From Chloroflexota bacterium (GTDB taxonomy: Bacteria > Chloroflexota > Anaerolineae > B4-G1): a DNA stretch of 64,000 nt. Below are positions 19,128 to 28,798 of this stretch, one piece after another; within the stretch, counting starts at the first letter, position 1; each line of letters begins with the position of its first letter. The translations under genes were made by a program, and so were the position numbers. The stretch spans positions 1-64,000 of the forward strand of contig JAAZAN010000111.1 in NCBI GenBank assembly GCA_012514315.1. The letters run 5' to 3'. A model generated the notes under the pieces. It was not told where the DNA came from. It did no database searches and saw only the letters and a list, made by a program, of their open reading frames with translations.

Positions 19128-21493
19128 GATCCAGAGTCTCGTTCGGGACCCGTGGCGCGTGGTTGGCGGTACTCCTGCTGTTCTGCCTGTTTGTGCAGGC
19201 TGTAGCGCACGCCTTCAGCACCTCAATCACGTTCGATGAGGGGCCGCACCTGGCCGTTGGCTATACCACGCTGCGAACCGGCGACTTTCGACTGCAGCCG
19301 GTACACATCCATCCGCCGCTGGCCAATGTGCTGGCTGCTGCCCCGGTGCTTCTCCAGCGGGATCTTCCCGATCCACGATCTGTGGAGGGCTGGGGAATCG
19401 CGAGTCTATCCGCCATCACCGATGCTGTGGTCTGGCAGTATCCCGATCCCCGCCGGTTGGCGCTGGTAAGCCGCCTGCCGATCATTCTGATGTCGCTGGT
19501 CCTGGGCGCGCTCGTCTATCGGTGGGCGCGCGACGTCTTCGGACCGTGTGCCGGTCTGCTGGCACTGGCATTCTGCGCCTTCGACCCCAATATCATCGCG
19601 CACGGCTCGTTGGTGACAACGGATATGGCCGTAGTGCTGTGGGGGACCGCGGCGCTGTTTCTGACCCACCGGCATCTGCGGGTTGGGCGTAGCTCGTACC
19701 TGGTTGGGGCCGGGCTGGCGTTAGGGTGTGCTCTGGCGTCTAAGGTGTCCGCCATCTCATTGTTGCCGATCGCCGGCGTGCTCTGGCTGGTTGGTCGGCG
19801 CGGGACTTCGTGGCGGAGACGGTGGTTGAATGTGATCGTTCCATCAGCGCTGGCGTTTCTTACGCTGTGGGCGTGCTATGGATTTGAAGTGCGCTTGCTC
19901 ACCGGGCTCCCGATCTCGCTACCCGCAGCGACGCACGTGGATATCTTCCGTTCGCTGCAGAACCACTATGAACTGGGTCATCCGGCCTTTCTGTTTGGGC
20001 AGAACGGTGAGCGTGGATGGTGGTACTACTTCCCCGTCGCCTTCGTACTGAAGACGCCACTGCTGACGTTGGGCCTGACGTTTCTCACGGTGTTGCTAGG
20101 AGTGCGTGCGTTTCTGAGGCGCCTGCATTGGTATTCTGACCTGGGCGAGTATTCCCGCGCGGCGCTATGGCTTGTGCTCGTTCGTCGGTGCGGCGCTCTC
20201 GTGCTGTATCCTCTGGTCTACGTCGCGGCGACACCGTTTAGCAGCGTCAACATCGGCTACCGACATCTGCTGCCGATCCTGCCATTTCTGTTCATTGGCA
20301 TCTCGTCCATAGCGAATTCGGTAGCTCACGTTGCTCGACGTGCATGGCGAATTGCGATCTATGCTGGGTTGGTCGTGGGTCTCGCTGGGATTGTCTGGGC
20401 AGTGTATGGACGATCAGGCTCGCCTGATTACCTGGCATACTTCAACCCGCTGGCTGGCGGGCCCGATGGCGGCTACCGTTTCCTGGTAGACTCCAACCTG
20501 GATTGGGGGCAGAATCTGTGGCAGTTGCGGGACTGGACGCAGGCCCACGATGTTGAGCAGATCTACTACGCCCACTTCAGCCCGGCACGTCCTTCGGTCT
20601 ATGGGATCACGGCGGATTTTCTCCCTCCCGATCCGCGTGCCGTCCCGTTCGCGCTACTCAACCCAGCGCCGGGGTATTACGCGATCGGGGCGACGGTGCT
20701 TCAGGGTGTGTACACGCCGGACGTCAACACGTTCGCATGGTTCCGGACGCACGACCCTGTAGCGCGTCTGGGACATGCGCTCTTTGTCTACCGTGTACCC
20801 GACCGTCCAACGCCGAAGTGGGTGGCGATCTGTGCCGATCCTCAGCCGGCGCTAGCGCCAGAAGCTGTGCGATTGGGGTTGCTTGAGACGCAAGTGGTTT
20901 CATCCACGCGCATCATTCGACTTGAGTGCGAGCAGAGCCGGATCCATCCAGCAGGAGGGGGGAATGGTATGTACGTCCTTGCCGCGGGACAAGAACCGCC
21001 TCTGGACGGCGAACTGGAGGTTCGGGGACGTCGACCCGACGGGACGCCGCAGTATGATGTAGTTCGAACGAAAGGTCCGATCCCAGCTCCGCCGAAGCCT
21101 CTGTCCGTCTCGTTCGAAGGCCCGCTGGAGCTCCTGGGTTTTGAGGTGGACCCCTCTGGATGGGCTACTGACCGAGTGGTCGATGTGCGGACTCACTGGG
21201 TTGTACGGGGCAACGCGATGCGCCCGCTCTCACTAATGGCTCATCTCGTTGGCCCTGATGGCATTCCTGTCGCTATAGGCGACGGGCTTGGGCTGCCCAT
21301 TGACCAGTGGCAACCCGGTGATGTGATTGTGCAGCACCATGAGTTGGCAGTTGACGCTGGCGCATCTCCAGGTGAGTATCGGGTGCAGGTGGGTGCGTAC
21401 TGGCTGGACTCCATGGAACGCTGGCCTGTGTTGGATGGTGGAAATGGCGCCGCCGACCACGTTGTATTGACCATGATCGAAATACCGGACTGA
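19124..21493 (+). CDS. GT39-like (PMT-clan) glycosyltransferase, paralog A
   Basis: TFDEGPHLAVGYTTLRTGDFRLQPVHIHPPL, FDPNIIAHGSLVTTDMA, NIGYRHLLPILPFLF, DSNLDWGQ. Confidence 0.85.
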   Translation: MRSRVSFGTRGAWLAVLLLFCLFVQAVAHAFSTSITFDEGPHLAVGYTTLRTGDFRLQPVHIHPPLANVLAAAPVLLQRDLPDPRSVEGWGIASLSAITDAVVWQYPDPRRLALVSRLPIILMSLVLGALVYRWARDVFGPCAGLLALAFCAFDPNIIAHGSLVTTDMAVVLWGTAALFLTHRHLRVGRSSYLVGAGLALGCALASKVSAISLLPIAGVLWLVGRRGTSWRRRWLNVIVPSALAFLTLWACYGFEVRLLTGLPISLPAATHVDIFRSLQNHYELGHPAFLFGQNGERGWWYYFPVAFVLKTPLLTLGLTFLTVLLGVRAFLRRLHWYSDLGEYSRAALWLVLVRRCGALVLYPLVYVAATPFSSVNIGYRHLLPILPFLFIGISSIANSVAHVARRAWRIAIYAGLVVGLAGIVWAVYGRSGSPDYLAYFNPLAGGPDGGYRFLVDSNLDWGQNLWQLRDWTQAHDVEQIYYAHFSPARPSVYGITADFLPPDPRAVPFALLNPAPGYYAIGATVLQGVYTPDVNTFAWFRTHDPVARLGHALFVYRVPDRPTPKWVAICADPQPALAPEAVRLGLLETQVVSSTRIIRLECEQSRIHPAGGGNGMYVLAAGQEPPLDGELEVRGRRPDGTPQYDVVRTKGPIPAPPKPLSVSFEGPLELLGFEVDPSGWATDRVVDVRTHWVVRGNAMRPLSLMAHLVGPDGIPVAIGDGLGLPIDQWQPGDVIVQHHELAVDAGASPGEYRVQVGAYWLDSMERWPVLDGGNGAADHVVLTMIEIPD

Positions 21494-21497
21494 TAGC

Positions 21498-23666
21498 GTG
21501 GACGCGAAGGGTTGGAGTGGGGCTGATTGGGAGTCTGGGGGCATGATGGGGAAGCGAGTATGGAAGTGGGTTGTGATTCCACTGCTGTTCTTCAGTGTAG
21601 CCACCTCGGTGTTGACGTTCCCTATGGTCCTGAATCTGAAGGACGCTGTGCTGGACCCGGCTGATCCAATGCTCAATGCGTGGATTCTGGCGTGGGACGC
21701 ACATATCCTGCCGCGGGATCCCCTGGCGCTGTTTCACGCCAACGATTTCTATCCGTACTCCAACACGTTGGCCTATTCCGAGACACTTCTGGGACAGGCG
21801 CTGTACACGTCACCGCTCATCTGGTTGACCCGGAACCCAATCCTGGCTGTGAATGTTGTATGGTTGATGTCATTCATCACGTCCGGTTGGGGAATGTATG
21901 CACTGGTTTACCATTTCACGCGGCGGACCGGCGCGGCGCTTGTCGCAGGGATGATCTTCGCGTTCAACCCATTTCGTTTCGCGCATCTCGATCACATCCA
22001 GCTTCTCACGGCGCAATGGGTTCCGTGGGCGTTTCTCTTTCTCGACCAGTTGATCAGCCGACGCCGTTGGCGCGATGCTGTCTGTTTCACGTTCTTCCTC
22101 AATCTGCAGGTGCTGTCCTGCTATTACTACGCGTTGTTCCTCGCTGTTGCCGTCGTGGTGCTGCTGGCCGGATACTGGCTGCTGGACCGGAGGCGCTTTG
22201 ACCGCAGGGCCCTGCTTCTTCTACTGATTTCCGCAGGGATCACGCTCACGATACAGGTTCCTTTGAGTATGCCCTATTTCACGGTCTCCAGAGCGATGGA
22301 CTTCGAGCGCTCTTTGGATGATGTCATCCGTGGAGGGGCCGACCTGATGGACTTCATCACTGCCCCAGAGGGAAACCGCCTGTACGGGGATCTGACTGAA
22401 CGGCTGCGGGGAGAGGGGTGGTGGGAGCATGTCACATTTCCCGGCGCTGCTGCGTTTGTGATGGGGCTCATCGGGCTGGTTTGTGGGACGCGTGGTGAGC
22501 CGGGGGCCTGGAGAGCGAGAAGGCTTTACCTGCTTGTCACAGGCGTCTCGCTGGTTCTCTCCCTTGGGCCAGCCCTGCGTCTTGATGGCCGCATGCTGTT
22601 CTCCCCACTCCCGTATCGTCTGCTGTACGAAGCGGCGCCTGGGTTTCGAGCGGTCCGTCAGCCCGCGCGCTTTCATATGTTCACGATGGCGGGCCTCAGT
22701 GTTCTGGCCGGCTTGGGTGTCGCGTCTACTATCGCGCGTATCCGGCGGGCCAGCTGGCACAAGGGGCTCCTTCTGGTACTCGTCGGTCTGATCGGTGTGG
22801 AGAACCTGGCGATTCCTCTAGCGTTCGGCCGCGCGCCGCTGGCGGGAAGCATTCCGCCCGTATACGAATGGCTCGCTGCCCAGCCGGGCACCGAGCCGGT
22901 GCTTGAACTGCCGATCTTGATGGATGTGGGAGCGGTGGAATCGCCGCGGCTGTACTACTCTACGTTCCACTGGAAGCATCTGGTCAACGGATACGGTGGC
23001 TTCTTTCCACCGGTGTATGGTCACTTCCTGTTCTTCGATAGGGAGTTCCCCTCCCAACCCTATCCGTGGATCCTTGGGTTGGGCGTGCGATATGTCGTAC
23101 TGCATCGTTGGCAGTACGATCCGCACGAGCTGGAAGAGATGGATCGCGAGCTAGAAGGGTTTGGGGACCGGTTGCGGTTAGCGGTAGATTGCGGAGACGA
23201 TCAGGTGTATGAGGTCATCCAGCCAGGGACCGGTATGCCCAATCGACCCTTGTCGGATGTGAACTGGGGTGGATATGCCGTGCTCCTGGGGTATGTCCTG
23301 GATCCCCCCACTGTACGGCCAGGGGATCTGGTTGAGGTGAAGCTCTTCTGGCAGCGACGTGATTCGATGGCGGCGGATTACACGGTCTTTGTTCACGTTC
23401 TGGACGATGCTGGAGCGTTGGTTAGCCAGCACGATGGGCAGCCAGTGTACGGAGAGCGTCCGACATCCACGTGGAGACTGGATGAAGTTGTGGTTGATGT
23501 GCATCCAATCGTGATTCCGACGAGTACCTATCCCGGTGCGTATGAGGTGACCGTGGGAATGTATGACCTGGGTACTATGGATCGGTTGCCACTTCATGGG
23601 GTTGATGGTATGATGCTGACGGACTCGCTCCGTCTGGGGCGTCTGCAGGTGATGGATCAAGAGTGA
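21498..23666 (+). CDS. YfhO/GT-C-like multi-TM membrane protein
   Basis: DPMLNAWILAWDAHILPRDPLALFHANDFYPYSNTLAYSETLLGQAL; C-terminal ADYTVFVHVLDDAGALVSQHDGQP module; alternative ATG at 21543/21546. Confidence 0.78.
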   Translation: MDAKGWSGADWESGGMMGKRVWKWVVIPLLFFSVATSVLTFPMVLNLKDAVLDPADPMLNAWILAWDAHILPRDPLALFHANDFYPYSNTLAYSETLLGQALYTSPLIWLTRNPILAVNVVWLMSFITSGWGMYALVYHFTRRTGAALVAGMIFAFNPFRFAHLDHIQLLTAQWVPWAFLFLDQLISRRRWRDAVCFTFFLNLQVLSCYYYALFLAVAVVVLLAGYWLLDRRRFDRRALLLLLISAGITLTIQVPLSMPYFTVSRAMDFERSLDDVIRGGADLMDFITAPEGNRLYGDLTERLRGEGWWEHVTFPGAAAFVMGLIGLVCGTRGEPGAWRARRLYLLVTGVSLVLSLGPALRLDGRMLFSPLPYRLLYEAAPGFRAVRQPARFHMFTMAGLSVLAGLGVASTIARIRRASWHKGLLLVLVGLIGVENLAIPLAFGRAPLAGSIPPVYEWLAAQPGTEPVLELPILMDVGAVESPRLYYSTFHWKHLVNGYGGFFPPVYGHFLFFDREFPSQPYPWILGLGVRYVVLHRWQYDPHELEEMDRELEGFGDRLRLAVDCGDDQVYEVIQPGTGMPNRPLSDVNWGGYAVLLGYVLDPPTVRPGDLVEVKLFWQRRDSMAADYTVFVHVLDDAGALVSQHDGQPVYGERPTSTWRLDEVVVDVHPIVIPTSTYPGAYEVTVGMYDLGTMDRLPLHGVDGMMLTDSLRLGRLQVMDQE

Positions 23667-23682
23667 GAGGAGGGTCATACCC

Positions 23683-24762
23683 TTGAAGAGACTCAGGTCG
23701 ATAAGATGGTTGGTCATTTCACTACTGGCATGCACCGTGGTTGCGCTTCCTGCTGCGCAGGCCCATGATGGGAACTTCTATAACTTCGACTGGGAGGACT
23801 TCTGGAAAGAGTACAAAGAGTGGGGATATCCGGACGGGAGCCGTTTGCCCTGCAACGGAAGTGGCGAGTACTCGTGTACCTGGGCGTGGCAACCGTGGTA
23901 TGAGCACGGTACCGACATCCCCCGCTTCGACTCGGAACGGTATGCTGGGCGCACTGTGAGTGGATATGCGCTGATGATGTATTGGTATGGGGGGGGGAAG
24001 AATCTCAACGGCGGCGTGTTCCGCCGCGAGACAGTTCAGCCATGCCACACCTACCGGTTCACGATGTACGCGCGTTCAGGGCTTGAGGCGCAACATCCCC
24101 CTACCACCAATGCCCGGATGCAGGTGGGCATCTCGCCGACCGGCGATTATCCTGACCAAGTGGTGTTAACGCCTGACCGCATTGCTGCGATTACCTGGTC
24201 GGCCCCCAGTAACTCGCAGTATGCTTACGTGAATCAGTCGGTCCAGGCCGAGGCTCAGGGCAATACGATGACGGTCTTCACGCGAGCCGACACCGATCCC
24301 AACAACGAGCCGTACATATATTGGGATGAGGGATCATTCACCGAGGTGACCCGTCAAGGTAATCTAATTGATGCCAGCCAACCTCTGCCGGCGTCCACCG
24401 GGGGAATCTACAACGTGCAGGCAGCGGTGATCAACAGCCAGAGTGCCCAGGTATCGTGGAATACCGGCAGTAGCTCGATGCTTGGACAAGTGCTGTATCG
24501 CCCAGTGGGTTCCACGCAGACGATCAGCCCGACGGACACGATGACCTATCATGTCCACCTCCCCTTCGTCGTTGGTGGAGTGGTGAGCGATTGGCAATAT
24601 TCCCCCGTAGATGCGTGGGGGACTGCCCACGCGATCACGTTGGCGAGCCTTCAGCCAAGCACGATGTATGAGTATATCGTCGTAGCGTATGGGTACACGG
24701 GCGGGGCCTGCGGGACCCTGGTGTCGGAAACATCCGAACCACGGAAGTTCCAGACACCGTGA
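23683..24762 (+). CDS. Secreted hypothetical protein, jelly-roll-like plus FN3-like domain
   Basis: TTG start behind GAGAGGAGGG RBS; N-terminal signal peptide; paralogous to 45602-47110. Confidence 0.65.
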   Translation: MKRLRSIRWLVISLLACTVVALPAAQAHDGNFYNFDWEDFWKEYKEWGYPDGSRLPCNGSGEYSCTWAWQPWYEHGTDIPRFDSERYAGRTVSGYALMMYWYGGGKNLNGGVFRRETVQPCHTYRFTMYARSGLEAQHPPTTNARMQVGISPTGDYPDQVVLTPDRIAAITWSAPSNSQYAYVNQSVQAEAQGNTMTVFTRADTDPNNEPYIYWDEGSFTEVTRQGNLIDASQPLPASTGGIYNVQAAVINSQSAQVSWNTGSSSMLGQVLYRPVGSTQTISPTDTMTYHVHLPFVVGGVVSDWQYSPVDAWGTAHAITLASLQPSTMYEYIVVAYGYTGGACGTLVSETSEPRKFQTP

Positions 24763-24773
24763 ACTAGGTCAAC

Positions 24774-27233
24774 ATGCCCGGTGGGAGATTGACTCGCCGT
24801 TGGTCATCCAGTACGGGCGCGCGATGGCTCGCCGTGGCGTTGTTGCTGGTGATGTTCGCCCAGCTGACTGTTGGGGCCCGTCACCTGTCGATGACGTCCG
24901 ACGAGCCATCGCACATTACGGCGGGCATTACCTATCTGGCGACCGGTGAGCTGTGGGTTCCGCCCCGACATGGGCACCCGCCGCTGATCAATGCGATTGC
25001 TGCCTGGCCGCTTCTTCTCCAGCCAGACCTACCCCGGTTTCAGGACCTGGCTGGGTGGGGGAATGACTTCTCCTCGTACGTCCGTGCTACGTGGCCTCTG
25101 TTGGGGCCCATTGAACGGCTGGCATGCATCACCAGACTGCCCATTATACTACTTGCTTTGGTGTTGGGCGCGCTGTTGTTTCGCTGGACCTGCGAACTCT
25201 GTGGACCCGTCGCAGGGGTTCTCGCAGTGTTCTGCATGACCTTCGACCCCAACTTGCTCGGCCACGCCCAGTTGGATACGACGGATCTGGGTATGGCGCT
25301 GACGGGCTTCGCGGCGCTATACGTGAGCTGGAGGATCGCGCTGAACCAACGTGCCCGGAGCTCTCCGTGGTGCCGGGCACGTTGGTCAGGTCCGATAGTC
25401 GCCGGCGTTCTGCTCGGTCTGACGTTGGCGGGGAAAGGTTCCGGCTTCCTGTACGCCCCGGCCATGGTCCTCACACTTGCGTGGGGATACACACCTGCGT
25501 GGTGGTCCCATCGGCGCCTGTCAGGCCTCTGGCGATGGGTTGGTCAGTGCGCGATAATCGGCATCACCGCATTGGCGATCCTCTGGGCGATCTATCGCTT
25601 CGAGGTTGGCCCATTGCCAGGAGGGCGGATTCCCCTGCCCTTTCCCAGCCATATCGGTCTGTGGCGCACCATCCTGCGGGATGCCGAGCGAAGTGCATTC
25701 CTGCGGGGCGAGACGAAAGTGGGTGGTTGGTGGTGGTACTTCCTCTACTCGACGGCGATCAAGACACCTATTCCCTTGTTGCTTGGGATAGTGGCGGTGA
25801 TGGCGGTCGCTTTGAGACAGGGTGCGCGTTGGTGGTGGCGCACGTTGCCGCTTTGGGCATTCCCTGCGATGTATTGGCTGGTAGCGATGCGCAGCAATAT
25901 GAATATCGGACATCGTCACTTGCTGCCTACATACCCGTTTCTGTACATCTTGATCGGGCAACTGGTGACATCCGTTGTCCGGATGCGGAAGAGTGCGAGG
26001 GCCGTCACCGTGGGGATAGTGGCGGTTCTGCTGGTCTGGTACGCTGGCGAGGCAATCGGGATCTATCCGTTCTACCTGGCCTACTTCAATCAACTGGTCG
26101 GTGGGCCCCGGAACGGCTACCGCCACCTGGCCGATTCGAACGTGGACTGGGGGCAATCGTTCATCGCGCTTCGGGAGTGGATGGAGCGAGAGTCCGTTGA
26201 TGTTGTGCGCCTGAGCTACTATACCTATGTCGATCCTTCAGTTTACGGCGTGTGCTATGAGCCGCTGCCGCCTGCACTCGGGGCAACTGAGGATGCCATT
26301 TCACGCTTCGCTCCGCAGCCCGGAATGTACGCGATTAGTGCTACACCGCTCCAGGGTGTGATGACCGCTCAGGCCGATCTCTATGATTGGTTTCGTCATC
26401 GCGAGCCTGACGCTCAGATCGGCTATGGTCTGCTGATCTACGCGGTGCAGCCTGAAGACGTTGCGATCGAGTGGGTCGCTCAATGCTCGATGCCGGTGGC
26501 TCCTCTGTCGCCGGTTGATATCCACTCTGGAGAAGGGAGGCCGGTCCGCATCTCGTACTTCGATTGCACTAAGGGCTGGATCTATCCAACGGGAAGTATC
26601 CGTCCCGGTCACACTATTCTGGCCCGTGACAGCGATACGCTGACGAGGCCCTTCGTGCGCGAGAGGCTGGATAGGGGAAGGCTGGTCTATGAACAGCGAC
26701 TGCCTGGGGATGTGCCTGCCTTTGTGGTGTATGCTCACGATGCGAATGGCGCCGCTATGCCGACGGGGCAGACTGGCTGGGCGGCTCCTTCTGAATGGCC
26801 GCCCGCGCAAGTGACCTCTGAAGGGGATGAGACTCCGCTCCCGGCTGAGTTGGACGGCCCTCTGACGTTTCTGGGGCATTCGGTGAGTTCTGCGCCTCAT
26901 CTCGTGGGGGGGCAGGTCGCTATGGACTCGTACTGGCGCGTCGTGGGCTCTGCCGATGGACGCTGGCTCTCGATCATGGCGCATATCCTCGCGGATGACG
27001 GTCGCCTGATCTCTGGAGATGATGGGCTGGGCGTCCCCATCGATCAATGGCGAGCTGGAGACGTGATCGTCCAGCACCATGTCATGGAGCTGTCTGCGGA
27101 TGTACTTCCAGGGCGCTACTGGGTGGAGACAGGTGCATACTGGCTGGATTCCCACGAACGTTGGGGTGTTCTCAAGAATGGCCATGCAGTGGGCGATCGT
27201 CTGATTGTAGGAGAGATACGGGTTGAGCCATGA
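24774..27233 (+). CDS. GT39-like (PMT-clan) glycosyltransferase, paralog B
   Basis: TSDEPSHITAGITYLATGELWVPPRHGHPPLINAIAAWPLLLQPDLP, NIGHRHLLPTYPFLYI, DSNVDWGQ. Confidence 0.85.
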   Translation: MPGGRLTRRWSSSTGARWLAVALLLVMFAQLTVGARHLSMTSDEPSHITAGITYLATGELWVPPRHGHPPLINAIAAWPLLLQPDLPRFQDLAGWGNDFSSYVRATWPLLGPIERLACITRLPIILLALVLGALLFRWTCELCGPVAGVLAVFCMTFDPNLLGHAQLDTTDLGMALTGFAALYVSWRIALNQRARSSPWCRARWSGPIVAGVLLGLTLAGKGSGFLYAPAMVLTLAWGYTPAWWSHRRLSGLWRWVGQCAIIGITALAILWAIYRFEVGPLPGGRIPLPFPSHIGLWRTILRDAERSAFLRGETKVGGWWWYFLYSTAIKTPIPLLLGIVAVMAVALRQGARWWWRTLPLWAFPAMYWLVAMRSNMNIGHRHLLPTYPFLYILIGQLVTSVVRMRKSARAVTVGIVAVLLVWYAGEAIGIYPFYLAYFNQLVGGPRNGYRHLADSNVDWGQSFIALREWMERESVDVVRLSYYTYVDPSVYGVCYEPLPPALGATEDAISRFAPQPGMYAISATPLQGVMTAQADLYDWFRHREPDAQIGYGLLIYAVQPEDVAIEWVAQCSMPVAPLSPVDIHSGEGRPVRISYFDCTKGWIYPTGSIRPGHTILARDSDTLTRPFVRERLDRGRLVYEQRLPGDVPAFVVYAHDANGAAMPTGQTGWAAPSEWPPAQVTSEGDETPLPAELDGPLTFLGHSVSSAPHLVGGQVAMDSYWRVVGSADGRWLSIMAHILADDGRLISGDDGLGVPIDQWRAGDVIVQHHVMELSADVLPGRYWVETGAYWLDSHERWGVLKNGHAVGDRLIVGEIRVEP

Positions 27234-28785
27234 ACGTCGCCTGACTCTGTGGTGCATGATCGGCATTCTGTTGCTGGGCGCGGCGCTGCGCTTCGTCGCG
27301 TTGGAGCATTCCCCGCCTGGCCTGGCGCCGGATGAGGCCAGTAATGGCTACGATGCCTACTCTATCGCGCTGACAGGGCGAGATCAGCACGGCAACCTAT
27401 TGCCGACCGTGATGGCGAGCCTCAATGACTATCGGATGCCTGCGTTCATCTACGCAGCGACGCCTTTCGTAGGCGTCCTGGGATTGTCGGTAACCAGCAT
27501 TCGCATGACGGCAGCGATGTTGGGCTGGCTCGGCCTGCCCCTGATCTATTGGCTCGGCGCCCATATGGTGAATCGACGGGCAGGCCTCATCGCGGCTCTT
27601 CTGCTGGCCCTTTCACCGTGGCACTTCCCTCTGAGCCGGATTGGGTTGGAGTTCAGTATGGTCTCGCTGTTGGTCACCGCCTCCGTCGCTGCTGTCTGGG
27701 CGTGGCATATGGGTGGCCATCAGGTCGGGTGGGCGTTGGGCGCTGCGGTGCTGTTTGGCTTGACGCTATACACTCATTCTGCCATGAAGCTGCTGGCGCC
27801 AGCTATGATGGCCGGGCTTGCCGTGCTGCTGTGGCCCGAGGTCAGGCGCCATCCCCGCCAAGTCGCCCTGCTAGCTGGTATCTGCGGTGTGATGGCGCTG
27901 CCTATTCTCATCGATACATGGCGTATTCCCGAGATGATGCAGGCTCGCTATGCACAGGTGGCAGTTTTCGCCCCAGACCGTCCGTTCGGCGACGCCACGC
28001 GCGAAGCGTTGGCCAACTGGGCCGCTCAGATTTCCCCGTCGTTTCTTTTCCTGCTGGGCGACACGGATGCGCTTCGCCATCCACCCGGGATGGGGCAGTT
28101 GTACTGGATTCAGGCCCCGCTGTTGGCCCTGTCTCTGGTCTGTGGTGTATGTATGAGGCGCTATCGAAAGGCGCTCGGACTGCTTATTCTCTGGGTTGCG
28201 CTGGCGGGTGTACCGGTCGCACTGACGAGTCTGGACAGCCAGACGGGACATGCGACTCGCTCCGCCTCGGCCATTGTGCCGTGGCAGGTGTTGTCAGCGG
28301 CAGGCTTTGCCTGGGTCTGGGACCGATGGCGCAGATGGCACGCCGTTCTGATTGTCCTGTTCCTCTTGGGGTTGTTAGTGCAGGGAACGCCGTACATGAC
28401 CCATTACTTCACCGATTATCCCAGGGAGGTTGCTTTGCGTTTCGATGATGGGATGCGCCAGGTTGTGGAGACTATGGATGCGTTTGATGATGCTCACGAT
28501 GTCGTCGTCTTCACAGAGCAAGCGAGCTGGCCCTATCTGCATATTCTGTTCTTCACCCAGTATGATCCGGGTCTGCTGCAGACCGATCTGCCTGTGCGCG
28601 GCTCAGAACTGTTCGCGCCGGTGACACGAGTCGGCAAGTACGTTATCGGCGATGTCGAGAGGATGTATGGCGAGCTGAATCATGGGCTGTTTGTAATGCC
28701 GGAGTGGATGTTGCCTGGCGTCGAACCGTTGGCAGTGACCTATCGATCGAATGGAACATCGGCCTACAAAATAGTGGAAAAGTGA
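27223..28785 (+). CDS. GT39-like glycosyltransferase family protein
   Basis: LEHSPPGLAPDEASNGYDAYSIALTGRDQHGNLLP...; multi-TM; overlaps upstream ORF by 11 nt. Confidence 0.8.
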   Translation: MSHERRLTLWCMIGILLLGAALRFVALEHSPPGLAPDEASNGYDAYSIALTGRDQHGNLLPTVMASLNDYRMPAFIYAATPFVGVLGLSVTSIRMTAAMLGWLGLPLIYWLGAHMVNRRAGLIAALLLALSPWHFPLSRIGLEFSMVSLLVTASVAAVWAWHMGGHQVGWALGAAVLFGLTLYTHSAMKLLAPAMMAGLAVLLWPEVRRHPRQVALLAGICGVMALPILIDTWRIPEMMQARYAQVAVFAPDRPFGDATREALANWAAQISPSFLFLLGDTDALRHPPGMGQLYWIQAPLLALSLVCGVCMRRYRKALGLLILWVALAGVPVALTSLDSQTGHATRSASAIVPWQVLSAAGFAWVWDRWRRWHAVLIVLFLLGLLVQGTPYMTHYFTDYPREVALRFDDGMRQVVETMDAFDDAHDVVVFTEQASWPYLHILFFTQYDPGLLQTDLPVRGSELFAPVTRVGKYVIGDVERMYGELNHGLFVMPEWMLPGVEPLAVTYRSNGTSAYKIVEK

Positions 28786-28798
28786 TGGCAGGAGATCA

